A DNA stretch of 64,000 nucleotides from assembly GCF_002741035.1 (NCBI RefSeq), contig NZ_CP016808.1:2430001-2494000 (forward strand), written 5' to 3'. Origin of the DNA: Paenibacillus sp. BIHB 4019. Lineage in GTDB: Bacteria; Bacillota; Bacilli; Paenibacillales; Paenibacillaceae. Shown here in pieces: positions 37,510 through 46,716 of the stretch; position 1 is the first letter of the stretch; each line of letters opens with the position of its first letter. Both the position numbers and the translations under genes were made by a program. Below the pieces are notes generated by a model, which saw only the letters and a program-made list of their open reading frames with translations, searched no databases and was not told where the DNA came from.

Positions 37510-39398
37510 GGAAGCGCAGCATCCAGTTTCTCATTTCAGTGGCGCTGTCGGTGTTTGCCGCGGCGGCGATTATTATGGTCAGCGTGCTGCTGTTCAACAA
37601 GTTTTCGCAGACGGCAGAGACGAATGCACTGCGCAATACCCAGCAGGTCGTCGATCAGGTCAGCTACAATTTGGAGGATTATATTCAGGGCATGTCGGAA
37701 ATTTACGGCGTTCTCCACGATACAATTAGCCGCAGCGGCGATGTGAACGAAGAAGAGCTGCGCAGCCAGCTGAATACGATCATCGGCATTCGGGGAGAAA
37801 TTGTGTCACTGGCCGTCATTGGGCATGACGGAGAGGTGATGATGAGTATCCCCGGCGTTGCGCTCAAGGAAAATTTGAGTCTTTACAATCAGCGCTGGTT
37901 CCAGAGCGCGCTGCAAACGCCGAACCATCTCAGCTACTCGCTGCCGCATGTGCAGAACATGTACAAAATGCAGTACAAATGGGTCGTCTCGCTGAGCAAA
38001 GGCATTACCGTAGTAAGGGGCGGGAAAACGGAGCATGGCGTGCTGCTTCTGGACGTCAATTTTAACAAAATCAATCAGCTGTCCTCGCGGGTCGTGCTCG
38101 GGAAGAAGGGCTACGTCTACATTGTGGACGAAAGTGCGGGCAATATGGTGTACCATCCGCAGCAGCAGCTCATCTACGCCGGGCTGAAAAGCGAAAACGT
38201 CGAGCAGGCGCTGAAATATACGTTCGGCAGCTTTCATGACGAATCCGGCGACGAGGATAAAATGATTACCGTGCAGACGATCGGCAACATCGGCTGGAAG
38301 GTGGTCGGAGTGTCCTTTACCGATGAGATTATTACGACAAAACGCGAGCTGAACGATTATTTGCTGAATTTGCTGCTGCTTTTGCTTGTATTCGTCATTG
38401 CGATGTCATGGCTTATTTCGCGCATTATTGCCCGTCCGATCCGGCAGTTGGAGAAGTCGATGAAAAATGTCGAGCGCGGCGATTTCCATACGATGACCGC
38501 CATTCGCGGGCCGCTGGAGGTAGAGCGGCTATCCACACGCTTTAATCTGATGGTAGCGCGAATCCGCGAGCTGATGCAGCAAATTGTTGTGGAGCAGGAG
38601 GCGAAGCGCAAATATGAGTTTGAGGCGCTGCAATCGCAAATTAATCCGCATTTTTTATACAACACGCTCAATACGGTCGTGCGCATGGTCGGCATGAACC
38701 GCAACGAGGAGGTGGTGACGACGATTACCTCCTTGTCGAAGCTGTTCCGCATCAGCCTTAGCAAAGGCAAGCCGATGATTCCGCTGGCGAGCGAGCTGGA
38801 GCATGCGCGGAACTATCTCATCATTCAAAATATCCGTTTCAAAAATAAATTCGATTATGTGTTTGACGTCGAAGAGGCCGCGCTGCCCAGCTTGTCGCTC
38901 AAGCTGATTTTGCAGCCACTGCTGGAAAATGCCATTATGCACGGCATTGAGCCGTCTGTCGATAAAGGGCTGATTACTGTTCGGGCATGGATCGAGGCTG
39001 GGCAAGTGTACTTGCAGGTGAGCGACAATGGGCTCGGGATGAGCGGCGAGCAGCTGGCGGCGCTGCTCACGGGAGAGACCGACGGCAGTACCGCCAAGCC
39101 GTCTGGATATGCTGGAGACCGAAAGGCTGATCGTGACGGCACCATTGGAGGGACTGCTTCAGAGGCTCCTAAAAGGCCAACCTCCGCCAATTTTGCATCA
39201 AGTTCTGCAACCAGTGCGGCTTCCGGTGCGGGCTCCGGCGTAGGCGTGCGCAATGTGCATGAGCGGATTCGGCTGTTTTACGGCGAGCCGTATGGCTTGC
39301 AGTTTGAGAGCGAGCTGGAGGAGGGAACGACCGTAACGATACGTTTCCCGTTCAAGCAGGCCGGCGATGAAGCGGACGAGAGGAGTGAGGAAGGATGA
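37506..39398 (+). CDS. YesM-type sensor histidine kinase
   Basis: 630 residues: first membrane helix about 10-30, extracellular sensor (dCache-like) about 31-285, second helix about 290-310, HAMP about 312-365. The His_kinase domain has FEALQSQINPHFLYNTLNTV, with the phosphorylated His near residue 384. The ATP-binding domain has LILQPLLENAIMHGIE (N box) and DNGLGMSGEQ. A Gly/Ser/Ala-rich low-complexity insert of ~55 residues (nt about 39070-39235) lies between this and the final GVGVRNVHERI glycine box. That insert is unusual but keeps the frame. Start overlaps the regulator stop, and its stop overlaps the lipoprotein start. Confidence 0.93.
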   Translation: MRKRSIQFLISVALSVFAAAAIIMVSVLLFNKFSQTAETNALRNTQQVVDQVSYNLEDYIQGMSEIYGVLHDTISRSGDVNEEELRSQLNTIIGIRGEIVSLAVIGHDGEVMMSIPGVALKENLSLYNQRWFQSALQTPNHLSYSLPHVQNMYKMQYKWVVSLSKGITVVRGGKTEHGVLLLDVNFNKINQLSSRVVLGKKGYVYIVDESAGNMVYHPQQQLIYAGLKSENVEQALKYTFGSFHDESGDEDKMITVQTIGNIGWKVVGVSFTDEIITTKRELNDYLLNLLLLLLVFVIAMSWLISRIIARPIRQLEKSMKNVERGDFHTMTAIRGPLEVERLSTRFNLMVARIRELMQQIVVEQEAKRKYEFEALQSQINPHFLYNTLNTVVRMVGMNRNEEVVTTITSLSKLFRISLSKGKPMIPLASELEHARNYLIIQNIRFKNKFDYVFDVEEAALPSLSLKLILQPLLENAIMHGIEPSVDKGLITVRAWIEAGQVYLQVSDNGLGMSGEQLAALLTGETDGSTAKPSGYAGDRKADRDGTIGGTASEAPKRPTSANFASSSATSAASGAGSGVGVRNVHERIRLFYGEPYGLQFESELEEGTTVTIRFPFKQAGDEADERSEEG

Positions 39399-40387
39399 GC
39401 GTAAAACACAAGTTGGGACGGCTCGCATTACGGAGCATGGTGGCTGTGTTTGCGCTGCTGCTGGGCTCCTGCACGACGCATCCGGCAGAGGACAGCGCCA
39501 TTCAGCGGGAAAATATCGACATCAGCCTGCTGCTCAAGCGGCTGGACGGCGACTACTGGAACTCCGTCGTCATGGGCGCCGAAGCTGCATCGAAGGAGTT
39601 TAATGTGACGCTGCATATTTCCGGACCGGATAAGCAGAGCAGCCCGGAGCAGCTTTTGGAGACGGCAAAGCTTGCGCTGGTACATCATCCTGATGCGGTT
39701 GTATTTGCCTCCGGAGACGAGGCGGTTACGACCGGCATTGTCGAGGCTGGCAAGGCAGCGCGGATTCCGCTCATTGCGATTGACACGGAGACGGAGGACG
39801 CTGGCATCAGCTCGGTCATCACGATCAATCATCATCAGGCGGGACGAGCGGTTGCCCTCAAAATGAGCGAGCTGCTGGCAGGCAAAGGCAGCGTCGCCCT
39901 GCTGACGGACGGTCTTGGGGACAACAACCAGCTGCGCCGCGAGGAAGGCATTAAGGAGGCGCTTGCCGAGGAAAGCGGCATGGCGCTTATCGGCATCGAG
40001 CCCTGTGTGGAGGCTGACGGCAACTGCCGAAGCGTCGTCAGCAGCTTGCTGGACGAGCAGCAGGTGGATGGCATATTGGCGCTTAATGTCCAAGCGGCCG
40101 TATCAGCTGCCCTTGAGGTAAAGCAGCGGGGGCTCGGCGGCAAAATTAAAATTGTCGCCTTTGACAGCTCCATGGAGCTGCTTGAGCTGCTGCAGGAAGA
40201 TCAGCTGCAAGCGGTGCTGGTGCAAAATCCGTTCAGCATCGGCTATCTTGGCATCAAAAACGCCGTACTCGCTTTGCGGGGCGAGGAAGTGCCGCTGCAT
40301 GTAGCGATGGAAGCCAAGCTGGTGAATAGCGACACGATGTTTTGGCCTGAAAATCAGCGGGTGCTGTTTCCCTTTATCCAGAAGTAA
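39395..40387 (+). CDS. Sugar-binding lipoprotein encoded in the two-component operon (third sensing component)
   Basis: 330 residues. Lipoprotein signal with lipobox LLGSC near residue 26. Periplasmic-binding-protein type 1 fold (Peripla_BP_4): LLLKRLDGDYWNSVVMGAEA, DAVVFASGDEAVTTGI, VALLTDGLGDNNQLRREEGI and the DGILALNVQAAVSAALE strand. Because its start overlaps the kinase stop (ATGA), it is made with the kinase and regulator and probably presents sugar to the kinase sensor domain, as in three-component systems. It is separate from the transporter-linked MglB that follows, and only distantly similar to it. Confidence 0.88.
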   Translation: MSVKHKLGRLALRSMVAVFALLLGSCTTHPAEDSAIQRENIDISLLLKRLDGDYWNSVVMGAEAASKEFNVTLHISGPDKQSSPEQLLETAKLALVHHPDAVVFASGDEAVTTGIVEAGKAARIPLIAIDTETEDAGISSVITINHHQAGRAVALKMSELLAGKGSVALLTDGLGDNNQLRREEGIKEALAEESGMALIGIEPCVEADGNCRSVVSSLLDEQQVDGILALNVQAAVSAALEVKQRGLGGKIKIVAFDSSMELLELLQEDQLQAVLVQNPFSIGYLGIKNAVLALRGEEVPLHVAMEAKLVNSDTMFWPENQRVLFPFIQK

Positions 40388-40521
40388 GGAGGATTTTAAT
40401 AAAAATGATGAGGATTTTACATTCGTTTCCGGCCCCGTTTCAGCCATAATGAGGACACGAAAGAGAAACAGAGCTGCACACGCTCATCAGCATGAACTAA
40501 AAATGGGGAGGTCATGATGAA

Positions 40522-41550
40522 ATGAAAAAGGTAACGGCTGCGCTGCTGATCGGCGCATTGACGGTAGCGGCAGGCTGCTCGGCATCAAACGGCAACGCAG
40601 GGGGAAGCGAGGGCGACCAGCCGAAGGTTGGGGTCGCGATTTACAAGTTTGACGATACGTTTATGACAGGCGTCCGCAACGCGATTACGGAAGCAGCGGC
40701 AGGCAAGGTGCAGGTGGATATCGTAGACAGCCAAAACTCGCAGCCGACGCAAAATGACAAGGTTGACCTATTCATCACGAAGAAGGTCAAATCGATGATC
40801 ATTAACCCGGTAGACCGCACAGCAGCGGGCGTCATTATTGATAAAGGCAAAGCTGCGGACATTCCGGTCGTCTTCGTTAACCGCGAGCCGCTTGCGGATG
40901 ATATGGCGAAATGGGATAAGGTGTATTTTGTCGGAGCGAAGGCGGAGGAATCGGGCACGATGTCCGGCGATCTCATCGTTGATTACTGGAAGGCGCATCC
41001 GGAAGCGGATAAGAACGGGGACGGCGTGCTGCAATACGTCATGCTCAAAGGCGAGCCGGGCCATCAGGATGCCGAGCTGCGGACGAAATTTTCCGTGCAG
41101 GCGATTGAGGATGCAGGCATCAAGGTCGAGAAGCTGGCAGAGGATACAGCGATGTGGGACCGGGTAAAAGGCCAGGAAAAAATGGCGGCGTTCATCGCTT
41201 CCCATGGCGATAAAATCGAAGCCGTCCTCGCCAACAACGATGATATGGCGCTCGGTGCAATTGAAGCGCTGAAGGCGGCGGGCTATTTTACAGGCGATAA
41301 ATATATTCCGGTTGTCGGCGTAGATGCTACCGCTCCTGCGATTCAGGCGCTGGATGAAGGCACGCTGCTCGGCACAGTGCTCAATGATGCGGTGAACCAA
41401 GGCAAGGCGACGGTCGAGCTGTCCCGCGTACTCGCTGCTGGCGAAACGCCAAGCAAGGACAACACCGGCTTCGAAATTACCGATGGCAAATACGTGTGGA
41501 TTCCGTACCAGAAGGTAACGAGCGAGAACAAGGATCAAGTTCTGAAATAG
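40522..41550 (+). CDS. mglB: Galactose/methyl-galactoside-binding lipoprotein MglB-like
   Basis: 342 residues. Lipobox VAAGC near residue 19. Family features: VGVAIYKFDDTFMTGVRNAI at the ligand cleft, VFVNREP with the conserved Arg, and the calcium-binding loop DKNGDGVLQYV that marks galactose-binding proteins. NNDDMALGAIEAL and VVGVDATAPAI complete the sugar pocket. ATG 40522 follows GGGGAGG. It lies 134 bp after the sensing lipoprotein and before the transporter genes; a terminator-like hairpin after it (41588-41632) may raise mglB levels over mglAC. Confidence 0.93.
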   Translation: MKKVTAALLIGALTVAAGCSASNGNAGGSEGDQPKVGVAIYKFDDTFMTGVRNAITEAAAGKVQVDIVDSQNSQPTQNDKVDLFITKKVKSMIINPVDRTAAGVIIDKGKAADIPVVFVNREPLADDMAKWDKVYFVGAKAEESGTMSGDLIVDYWKAHPEADKNGDGVLQYVMLKGEPGHQDAELRTKFSVQAIEDAGIKVEKLAEDTAMWDRVKGQEKMAAFIASHGDKIEAVLANNDDMALGAIEALKAAGYFTGDKYIPVVGVDATAPAIQALDEGTLLGTVLNDAVNQGKATVELSRVLAAGETPSKDNTGFEITDGKYVWIPYQKVTSENKDQVLK

Positions 41551-41587
41551 GCGCCTGAGAGGGCGAATGGAATAAAGCGGTACGAAA

Positions 41588-41632
41588 GGAGCAAGGGAAG
41601 CATAAGGCTGGCGCTGCCCTTGCTTTTTTTTA
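41588..41632 (+). terminator. Intrinsic or attenuating terminator after mglB
   Basis: AGCAAGGG (41590-41597) pairs with CCCTTGCT (41617-41624), followed by eight T. Partial read-through into mglA would give the usual excess of binding protein. Confidence 0.8.
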
Positions 41633-41664
41633 ACGCAGCTTTGCCGCCAGAGGACGGCGACAGC

Positions 41665-41678
41665 CGTTTACGCTTGCA
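41665..41678. promoter_or_regulatory. cre-like site upstream of mglA
   Basis: On the minus strand TGCAAGCGTAAACG matches the cre core TGNAANCGNNNNC. It lies ~100 bp before mglA. CcpA control of a sugar transporter is plausible. Confidence 0.35.
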
Positions 41679-41778
41679 GCAAAACGAGCATTGCCTCCAA
41701 GAGGCTGGCAGTGTCGTTTAAACATGGCTTTTTACTGGATAACTTTAACTTAATTGTTTGTAAAGGGGTGTTATACAA

Positions 41779-43290
41779 ATGCCAGAGCATCCGGCTTATG
41801 TGCTAGAGATGAATAACATCTCCAAATCTTTTCCCGGCGTGAAGGCGCTCGACGATGTGACGCTGAAGCTGCGCCCCGGTACGGTACATGCCTTGATGGG
41901 TGAAAATGGTGCAGGAAAATCGACGCTGATGAAATGCCTGTTCGGCATCTACAAGCCCGATGGGGGCGAAATCATGCTTGCCGGCCAGCATGTGCACATC
42001 AACAGCTCAAAGGACGCGCTGGCTCTCGGGGTGTCGATGATCCATCAGGAGCTGAACCCGGTGCCGCAGCGCGACGTCATGGAAAATATCTGGCTCGGGC
42101 GATTCCCGACCAGAGGTCTAGGGCCTTTGCAATTCATCAACCACCGCAAAATGCAGGAGGATACGGTGAAGCTGCTCAAAGATCTGGAGATGGATATTCA
42201 TCCGAAACAAAAGGTAGGCGACTTGTCCGTATCGAAAATTCAATCGCTGGAAATCGCCAAAGCGGTGTCGTTCCACTCGAAGGTCATCGTCATGGACGAA
42301 CCGACCTCCTCGCTCACCGGAAATGAAGTGGAGCAGCTGTTCCGCATCATTAATGAGCTGAGGAGGCGTGGTGTATCGATTATTTATATATCCCACAAAA
42401 TGGAAGAAATATTGCGCATTTCAGATGATGTAACCATTATGCGAGATGGCAAGCATGTCGGCACATGGGAAGCGAAGGAGCTGACGATTGATAAAATCAT
42501 TACCCGCATGGTGGGCAGGGATTTATCGAATCGTTATCCAGAGCGGACGAACGTGCCGGGCGAGGTGCTGCTGCGGGCAGAAGGCTTGACCTCCGTGCAT
42601 CCGCATTCGTTTAAGGATGTTTCGTTCGAGCTGCGCAAGGGCGAGATTTTGGGACTCGGCGGGCTTGTAGGAGCGCAGCGGACCGAGGTGATAGAAGCGC
42701 TGTTCGGGATGCGGGCGCTTAAGCGGGGCAGCATTCATCTGCATGGCAAAAAAATAAAGCTGAAGGCGCCATCGGACGCCATTCGCCAAGGTATTGCGCT
42801 GCTCACCGAGGAGAGGCGGGTGACGGGGATTTTTCCGGTGCTGACGATTGCGGAAAATACAGTCATTGCGAACTTGGGCAGGTTCAAGACGCCCTATGGC
42901 TTAATTAGCAATGCGCGGATAGGCGAAGTGTCGCAGCAAAGCGTAGAGAAGTTCCGGGTCAAAACGCCATCGACCAAGCAGCTCATTCGCAACTTGTCCG
43001 GCGGCAACCAGCAGAAGGTGCTGCTCGCCAGATGGCTGCTGACTGACCCGGAGGTGCTGCTGCTGGACGAACCGACGCGCGGCATCGATATCGGAGCGAA
43101 ATATGAAATTTATTCGTTCATGATCGAGCTTGCCAAGCAGGGCAAAAGCATCATTATGATTTCCTCCGAAATGCCGGAGCTGATCGGCATGTCCGACCGC
43201 ATCATCGTCATGCGCGAGGGGCGCATATCCGGCATCGTAGACGGCAAAGCGGCGACGGAAGAAGAAATTATGCGGCTTGCCGCACAGTAG
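41779..43290 (+). CDS. mglA: Galactose/methyl-galactoside ABC transporter ATP-binding protein
   Basis: 503 residues with two ATPase domains. The first (about 8-245) is complete: Walker A MGENGAGKST, Q-loop IHQELNP, Walker B VIVMDEPTSSL. The second (about 260-500) has the degenerate Walker A GGLVGAQRTE typical of sugar CUT2 importers, an intact LSGGNQQKV signature and VLLLDEPTRGIDIGA. ATG 41779 follows AAAGGGGTG. Energises uptake of the sugar delivered by the MglB-like lipoprotein. Confidence 0.94.
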   Translation: MPEHPAYVLEMNNISKSFPGVKALDDVTLKLRPGTVHALMGENGAGKSTLMKCLFGIYKPDGGEIMLAGQHVHINSSKDALALGVSMIHQELNPVPQRDVMENIWLGRFPTRGLGPLQFINHRKMQEDTVKLLKDLEMDIHPKQKVGDLSVSKIQSLEIAKAVSFHSKVIVMDEPTSSLTGNEVEQLFRIINELRRRGVSIIYISHKMEEILRISDDVTIMRDGKHVGTWEAKELTIDKIITRMVGRDLSNRYPERTNVPGEVLLRAEGLTSVHPHSFKDVSFELRKGEILGLGGLVGAQRTEVIEALFGMRALKRGSIHLHGKKIKLKAPSDAIRQGIALLTEERRVTGIFPVLTIAENTVIANLGRFKTPYGLISNARIGEVSQQSVEKFRVKTPSTKQLIRNLSGGNQQKVLLARWLLTDPEVLLLDEPTRGIDIGAKYEIYSFMIELAKQGKSIIMISSEMPELIGMSDRIIVMREGRISGIVDGKAATEEEIMRLAAQ

Positions 43291-43323
43291 TAGCGGGCAG
43301 GACAACTTGGAGGAGTGAATACG

Positions 43324-44343
43324 ATGAATGCACTGGATGCAAAAGGAGTTAAGCATTTTTTCTCCCAAAATGCGATTTATATTATATTGGTTCTGCTTAT
43401 TATTGGCATAGCAGTTGCTGACCCGAATTTTATCGGCATTACGACGCTGCGGGATATTTTGCTGCAATCGTCGACGCGGGTCATAATCGCTCTAGGCGTA
43501 GCGTTTGTTCTGATTACGGGCGGAACGGATTTGTCTGCTGGGCGGATAGTTGGCCTGAGCGCCGTCGTCTCTGCGTCGATGCTGCAAATGTCGGATTATC
43601 CGCGCAAGTTTTTCCCGAATTTGCCGGAGCTGCCGATTATCGTGCCGATTATACTGGCGATTGTCGTCGGCTTGATTTTTGGCTTGATCAACGGCATTAT
43701 TGTCGCAAAATTCCATGTTCCACCGTTTATTGCGACGCTCGGCTCTATGGTTATCGTGTATGGCGTAAACTCGTTTTACTTCGATATGAAGCCAAACCAG
43801 TCGCAGCCAATCGGAGGCTTAAGCAAGGAATTCAGCAAGCTGGGGACCGGGTATATTGGGCCGAACGGCACGTATTCGATCCCGTATATCGTCATCATAG
43901 CGATTGTCGTCTCATTTATCGTCTGGGTCATCTTCAACAACACGCGGCTGGGCAAAAATATGTACGCCATCGGCGGCAATATCCAAGCCGCTAATGTATC
44001 GGGCATTAATGTATCGCGCAATTTGATTTATATTTATGCGATTGCTGGCGCGCTGTATGGGCTGGCAGGCGTGCTGGAGGCTGCCCGCACGGGGGGAGCT
44101 ACGAACAATTATGGCAATATGTACGAGCTGGATGCGATTGCGGCCTGCGTCGTCGGCGGCGTATCAACCGCAGGCGGTGTTGGGCGCGTGCGCGGCATAC
44201 TCGCCGGAGTGCTCATTTTCAGCGTCATCAACTATGGTCTGACCTTTGTCGGCGTAAGCCCGTACTGGCAGCTCATTATTAAAGGAATGATTATTGTTGC
44301 TGCGGTTGCATTTGATATTCGCAAGTATGTGGCGAAGAAGTAG
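43324..44343 (+). CDS. mglC: Galactose/methyl-galactoside ABC transporter permease
   Basis: 339 residues from ATG 43324, which is 8 bases after GGAGGAG; an in-frame GTG at 43315 falls inside that site. About ten membrane helices. BPD_transp_2 motifs are present: VLITGGTDLSAGRIVGLSA, GLINGIIVAKFHVPPFIATL, and GALYGLAGVLEAARTGGATN with AIAACVVGGVSTAGGVG. CUT2-type permease partner of the ATPase 33 bp upstream. Confidence 0.95.
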   Translation: MNALDAKGVKHFFSQNAIYIILVLLIIGIAVADPNFIGITTLRDILLQSSTRVIIALGVAFVLITGGTDLSAGRIVGLSAVVSASMLQMSDYPRKFFPNLPELPIIVPIILAIVVGLIFGLINGIIVAKFHVPPFIATLGSMVIVYGVNSFYFDMKPNQSQPIGGLSKEFSKLGTGYIGPNGTYSIPYIVIIAIVVSFIVWVIFNNTRLGKNMYAIGGNIQAANVSGINVSRNLIYIYAIAGALYGLAGVLEAARTGGATNNYGNMYELDAIAACVVGGVSTAGGVGRVRGILAGVLIFSVINYGLTFVGVSPYWQLIIKGMIIVAAVAFDIRKYVAKK

Positions 44344-44397
44344 CGGCGCGGCGATTTGACGGGGCAGTAGCAGGAGTAGTTTTTGCTTTCTAGGTGA

Positions 44398-44429
44398 GGA
44401 ATGCGGTCTTGGGGCCGCATTCTTTTTTG
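44398..44429 (+). terminator. Intrinsic terminator of the mgl operon
   Basis: GAATGCGG (44399-44406) and CCGCATTC (44415-44422) arms, then six T. Confidence 0.9.
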
Positions 44430-44565
44430 TGTTATATACAGGTTTAATCCGTGTCGTAGATCAGCAGTATTTTCTTTTAGCATTTCTTCAGATTCATTTA
44501 ACGCTGCTTTCATCTTGCCTTCCTATACTTAGCTAAACTACAACGAGTAGGGCAGGTGGAGAAGG

Positions 44566-44952
44566 ATGAGCGGAAATTCGAAATGGTTAAAATGGCAGCT
44601 TGGAGCCGCAGGCGCGGCAGGCATTTTTATATTATTCAGCACTGTGCAAAATACAGCGGCTTTTCAGGCGGCGCAAACGGCGGCGGCTGGAGGCAGCACA
44701 ACCTCCGGAACGGAGCAGCAGGGCGATCAGCAGGATACGGTAGATCAGTGGATGTCCTCAGGCTCTTCCGGCAGCGGCAGCTCGGATTGGAATAACGGCA
44801 GCAGCGATAGCACCTGGTCAGACAGCTCCAGCGAAAGCGGATCGGATAGCTCCAGCTCAGGCAATCGCGGCAGCGTGGACAATCGGAGCAGCAGTGGAAG
44901 CGGCAGCTCCAGCAGCTCGGGCGGCATGCGCTCGCAGTCAGGCAGGTCCTAA
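44566..44952 (+). CDS. Small Ser/Gly/Asp-rich exported protein
   Basis: 128 residues. The N-terminal 33 residues form an export signal or membrane anchor (LGAAGAAGIFILFSTVQ). The rest is low-complexity Ser/Gly/Asp with WNNG and TWSD islands. No ApbE flavinylation motif (D-G-x-T/S-G-A-T) is visible. ATG 44566 follows GGTGGAGAAGG. It lies two bases before the ApbE gene and so is co-translated with it. Possibly a surface spacer or substrate for the redox genes downstream. Not recognised. Confidence 0.75.
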   Translation: MSGNSKWLKWQLGAAGAAGIFILFSTVQNTAAFQAAQTAAAGGSTTSGTEQQGDQQDTVDQWMSSGSSGSGSSDWNNGSSDSTWSDSSSESGSDSSSSGNRGSVDNRSSSGSGSSSSSGGMRSQSGRS

Positions 44953-44954
44953 CG

Positions 44955-46004
44955 ATGAGCGGGCGGGGGACGATACGGTTTCGGGCGATGAATACAAATG
45001 TCGAAATTATGCTGGATTACGCAGCGGATGAGCGCCGCACGACAGCCTATTATGCAGACCGCGCTCGCGATTGGTTTGAGGCGGTGGAGCAGCGGTTTAG
45101 CCGCTTCCGCCCGGATAGCGAGTGGAGCAGGCTTGGCCGCTCGGCAGGCAGCTGGGTCGTCGTGTCGGACTGGCTGTTTGAGGTTATTGCAGCGGCGGAA
45201 AGCTATCGCCGTCTGACGGCAGGGGTGTTCGACCTGCGGATACTGCCGGGGCTGGAAGCGTCCGGCTATACGGAATCTTTCGAGCATGCGGCTGCGTTCC
45301 AGGCGGGAGCTGGCGGGGCTGAACTGCGGAAGCTGAGCCCGGCTAGCGAGCTGGAGCTGGACTATGGCATGAAGGCGGTGAAGCTCGCCGAGGGAACGAG
45401 TATCGACGCCGGCGGCATCGCCAAAGGCTGGGCTGTGCAGAAGCTCGCCGACTGGCTGAGGCGCAGCAGGCGGATTCCGGCAGGCATCGTCAATGCCGGA
45501 GGCGATCTGTATGCGTGGAACAGCGGGGACGCAGCCGCGCCAGCCATTATTGATCTCCAGCATCCGTGGGAAGCTGGAGCCGCAATCGGGGAGCTGCTGC
45601 TGGCTAACGGCGCAGTTGCGACCTCTGGGACGCTGGGCAGACAGTGGGGAACGGGCAGCTCGGCCGCGCATCATTTGATCGATCCGCTGACGATGCAGCC
45701 AAGCGTCAGTGATGTCGTTCAAGCAACGGTTGCAGGCCCCGATGCCGTCGCTTGTGAAATATGGGCGAAGACGCTGTGCATCGCCGGTCTCGATCAAGGC
45801 TTGCGGCTGATGGACGAGCATGCGCGAGACTGTGAAGCGGTTATTTTTATGAGCGACGGCGAAATTGTGAAATACGGCAACAGACGCCAGTCTGGCTTGG
45901 CGTGGAATATCCGCGAGCCGCTGCATAGAGCGGGAAACGCGGCGGCTAGGGCTAGAGCCAATAGCAGAAGCGAAATCGAATGCGAAAAGGAGGAGTCGGC
46001 ATGA
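44955..46004 (+). CDS. apbE: FAD:protein FMN transferase (ApbE family)
   Basis: 349 residues. ApbE motifs: RFRAMNTNVEIML at the N-terminus, EAVEQRFSRFRPDSEWSRL, the SIDAGGIAKGWAVQKLAD flavin-binding segment, GIVNAGGDLYAWN, then HHLIDPLTMQPS. No signal peptide, so it acts inside unless exported by another route. It attaches FMN covalently to Thr/Ser of partner redox proteins using FAD and Mg2+. Two bases after the Ser/Gly-rich gene, and overlapping the heme-protein gene (ATGA). Confidence 0.9.
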   Translation: MSGRGTIRFRAMNTNVEIMLDYAADERRTTAYYADRARDWFEAVEQRFSRFRPDSEWSRLGRSAGSWVVVSDWLFEVIAAAESYRRLTAGVFDLRILPGLEASGYTESFEHAAAFQAGAGGAELRKLSPASELELDYGMKAVKLAEGTSIDAGGIAKGWAVQKLADWLRRSRRIPAGIVNAGGDLYAWNSGDAAAPAIIDLQHPWEAGAAIGELLLANGAVATSGTLGRQWGTGSSAAHHLIDPLTMQPSVSDVVQATVAGPDAVACEIWAKTLCIAGLDQGLRLMDEHARDCEAVIFMSDGEIVKYGNRRQSGLAWNIREPLHRAGNAAARARANSRSEIECEKEESA

Positions 46005-46579
46005 CAGAATGGATTTTGAGCTGGCCGACATGGCAAATGACGCGGGTGCTTGGCATTGGCTCATACTTGATGCTGTTCGTCGGCATGTCTCTGGGCATGC
46101 TGTACAGCTATCCGTTTGTGAAAGGGCCAAACAAAGCCCGCGTGTACAATTGGCATATCCGTTTCACGAATGGGGGAACGCTGCTGGCGCTGCTGCATAT
46201 GGCGGTGCTTGTCATTGATACGTACACGCCATTTACATGGAGCGAGCTGCTGATTCCTTTTACCGCGCATGAGCATCCGGTGATATACGGTATAGGTACG
46301 CTTGCGCTCTATGGCATGCTCGTGCTGATTTTAACCTCGGACCTGCGTCCGAAGCTGAAGCGGAAAGTGTGGCTCGCTATCCATATGCTCGCCTACCCGA
46401 TCTATTTGCTGGCTTTGTTTCACGGCATTTTGGCTGGAACGGATACACAGCTTGGCCTTGTGCAGTTCATGTATGGTGCGACGTTAATCGTTACCGTAGG
46501 CTTGTTTTTGGGAAGGGCGACCGTCAAGAAAAAGCCAGGCGCTGCGAAAAATCGGGGTGTCGCGGCAAAAAGCGGGTAA
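46001..46579 (+). CDS. Ferric-reductase-like transmembrane (cytochrome b-type) protein
   Basis: 192 residues from ATG 46001, with AAAAGGAGGAG upstream; the frame is open from 45980. Five to six membrane helices. Candidate heme ligands are paired His residues in YNWHIRFTNGG and LLALLHMAVL, and in WLAIHMLAYPIYLLALFHG. This layout fits the ferric-reductase-like/MsrQ-YedZ superfamily. It ends in a basic tail. Translationally coupled to ApbE, so the module probably passes electrons across the membrane to a flavinylated partner. Confidence 0.85.
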   Translation: MTEWILSWPTWQMTRVLGIGSYLMLFVGMSLGMLYSYPFVKGPNKARVYNWHIRFTNGGTLLALLHMAVLVIDTYTPFTWSELLIPFTAHEHPVIYGIGTLALYGMLVLILTSDLRPKLKRKVWLAIHMLAYPIYLLALFHGILAGTDTQLGLVQFMYGATLIVTVGLFLGRATVKKKPGAAKNRGVAAKSG

Positions 46580-46716
46580 CTTATCCTGTTTTTCCTGTAG
46601 GATCGTATAGGTTTAGACAGCTTGCGGAGAAGATAGTAGAATGAATGGGAACTGGTATGAACAGGCGGCTGGTGCGAAGAGCGACCTTCAAAGCTGCTGG
46701 ATATGGAGGAAACCAA

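Noticed and set aside
44949..46130. 393-codon minus-strand ORF over apbE
   Set aside because: Antisense to ApbE with its conserved motifs; no family features or start signals.
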